From JABDJZ01 sp047619685 (GTDB taxonomy: Bacteria > Bacteroidota > Rhodothermia > Rhodothermales > UBA10348), in assembly GCA_047619685.1 (NCBI GenBank), contig JBLHLC010000014.1:1-64000 (forward strand): a stretch of DNA of 64,000 bases, given 5' to 3'. The notes under the pieces were generated by a model, which saw only the letters and a program-made list of their open reading frames with translations, ran no database searches and was not told where the DNA came from. Positions within the stretch are counted from its first letter, which is position 1; every line of letters begins with the position of its first letter. Made by a program: the position numbers and the translations under genes. Shown here in pieces: positions 63,912-64,000 of this stretch.

Positions 63912-64000
63912 TTAGCCGGCAAACGCCGCGGGGACGTTTGCCTCATTTGAACGAAGATCTTTCTGGTTGGCGTGGTCGATGACGACGCGCAACATGCCGG
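63912..64000 (-). CDS. C-terminal fragment of an upstream gene, cut by window edge
   Basis: On the minus strand a frame enters from the window edge, reads GMLRVVIDHANQKDLRSNE and on to NVPAAFAG, and stops at TAA 13 bases before the WecA-like ATG. Too short to name. Confidence 0.4.
   Translation of the reverse strand, partial: GMLRVVIDHANQKDLRSNEANVPAAFAG

Overview
This 64 kb window looks like chromosome from a fairly GC-rich member of the Bacteroidota / Rhodothermota / Balneolota group, most likely a Rhodothermia-like marine lineage. Lineage-typical families support this: a 57-residue histone H1-like protein, DUF3078, a DUF5103 (type IX secretion plug-like) lipoprotein, a DUF4105 (Lnb-type) protein and DUF4783. 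A TTG / TAnnTTTG promoter sits in front of the histone gene. I found no rRNA or tRNA gene, insertion sequence, prophage, integrase or CRISPR array. Coding density is very high, no gene-free stretch exceeds 300 bases, and many neighbouring genes overlap by 1-8 bases. All placements and family names come from reading the translated sequence, not from searches.

Layout. 1-6.5 kb (minus): an aldehyde dehydrogenase cut by the window edge, an exported amidohydrolase, an MFS transporter and a large metzincin-type lipoprotein protease. 6.6-11.9 kb (minus): a translationally coupled envelope trio (DUF3078 protein, membrane gluzincin-like protease, DUF5103 lipoprotein), then the histone-like gene with its own promoter and terminator, and an orphan gene divergent from dnaE. 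12-19 kb (plus): dnaE, a PAP2 phosphatase, a SleB-like wall hydrolase, yidD, a MoaB/MogA protein, a GNAT and a YjbR-like protein. 19-22.4 kb (minus): a MacAB-type adaptor / ATPase / permease set. 22.6-24.7 kb (plus): cysS and a small HhH protein. 24.7-35.9 kb (minus): a potassium uptake pair (trkA-trkH), a very large NtrY-like histidine kinase, DUF4783, mutS2 and a sugar-phosphate nucleotidyltransferase.

36-41 kb (plus): a LOG-family protein, a TPR protein ending in a textbook terminator, and a three-gene amino-sugar set (left-handed beta-helix acyltransferase, DegT-type aminotransferase, Gfo/Idh oxidoreductase). 41-46.6 kb (minus): a compact pilus or secretion cassette with a GspE/PilB ATPase, a PilC/GspF protein and two pilin-like proteins that both start MGQQQLLLLV. 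46.9-49 kb (plus): a DUF4342 protein, a threonine dehydratase-like enzyme and a TIGR02757 protein. 49-54.7 kb (minus): hrcA-grpE-dnaJ with a flavin reductase, a repeat-rich Arg/Gly/Thr protein and a DUF2231 membrane protein. 54.8-60.2 kb: sppA, gpmI, an endonuclease III with an unusual zinc-ribbon tail, and the Lnb-like protein. 60.2-64 kb (minus): a Wzc-like chain-length/BY-kinase protein and a WecA-type sugar-1-phosphate transferase, probably the edge of a polysaccharide locus.

The most unusual points are the two pilins with a minimal leader and no Glu5, together with the duplicated N-terminal domain of their ATPase and an inverted repeat in their promoter region; the Nth zinc-ribbon tail; the coupled DUF3078-gluzincin-DUF5103 operon; the 1353-residue orphan kinase tied to mutS2; and an hrcA operon with no visible CIRCE element.
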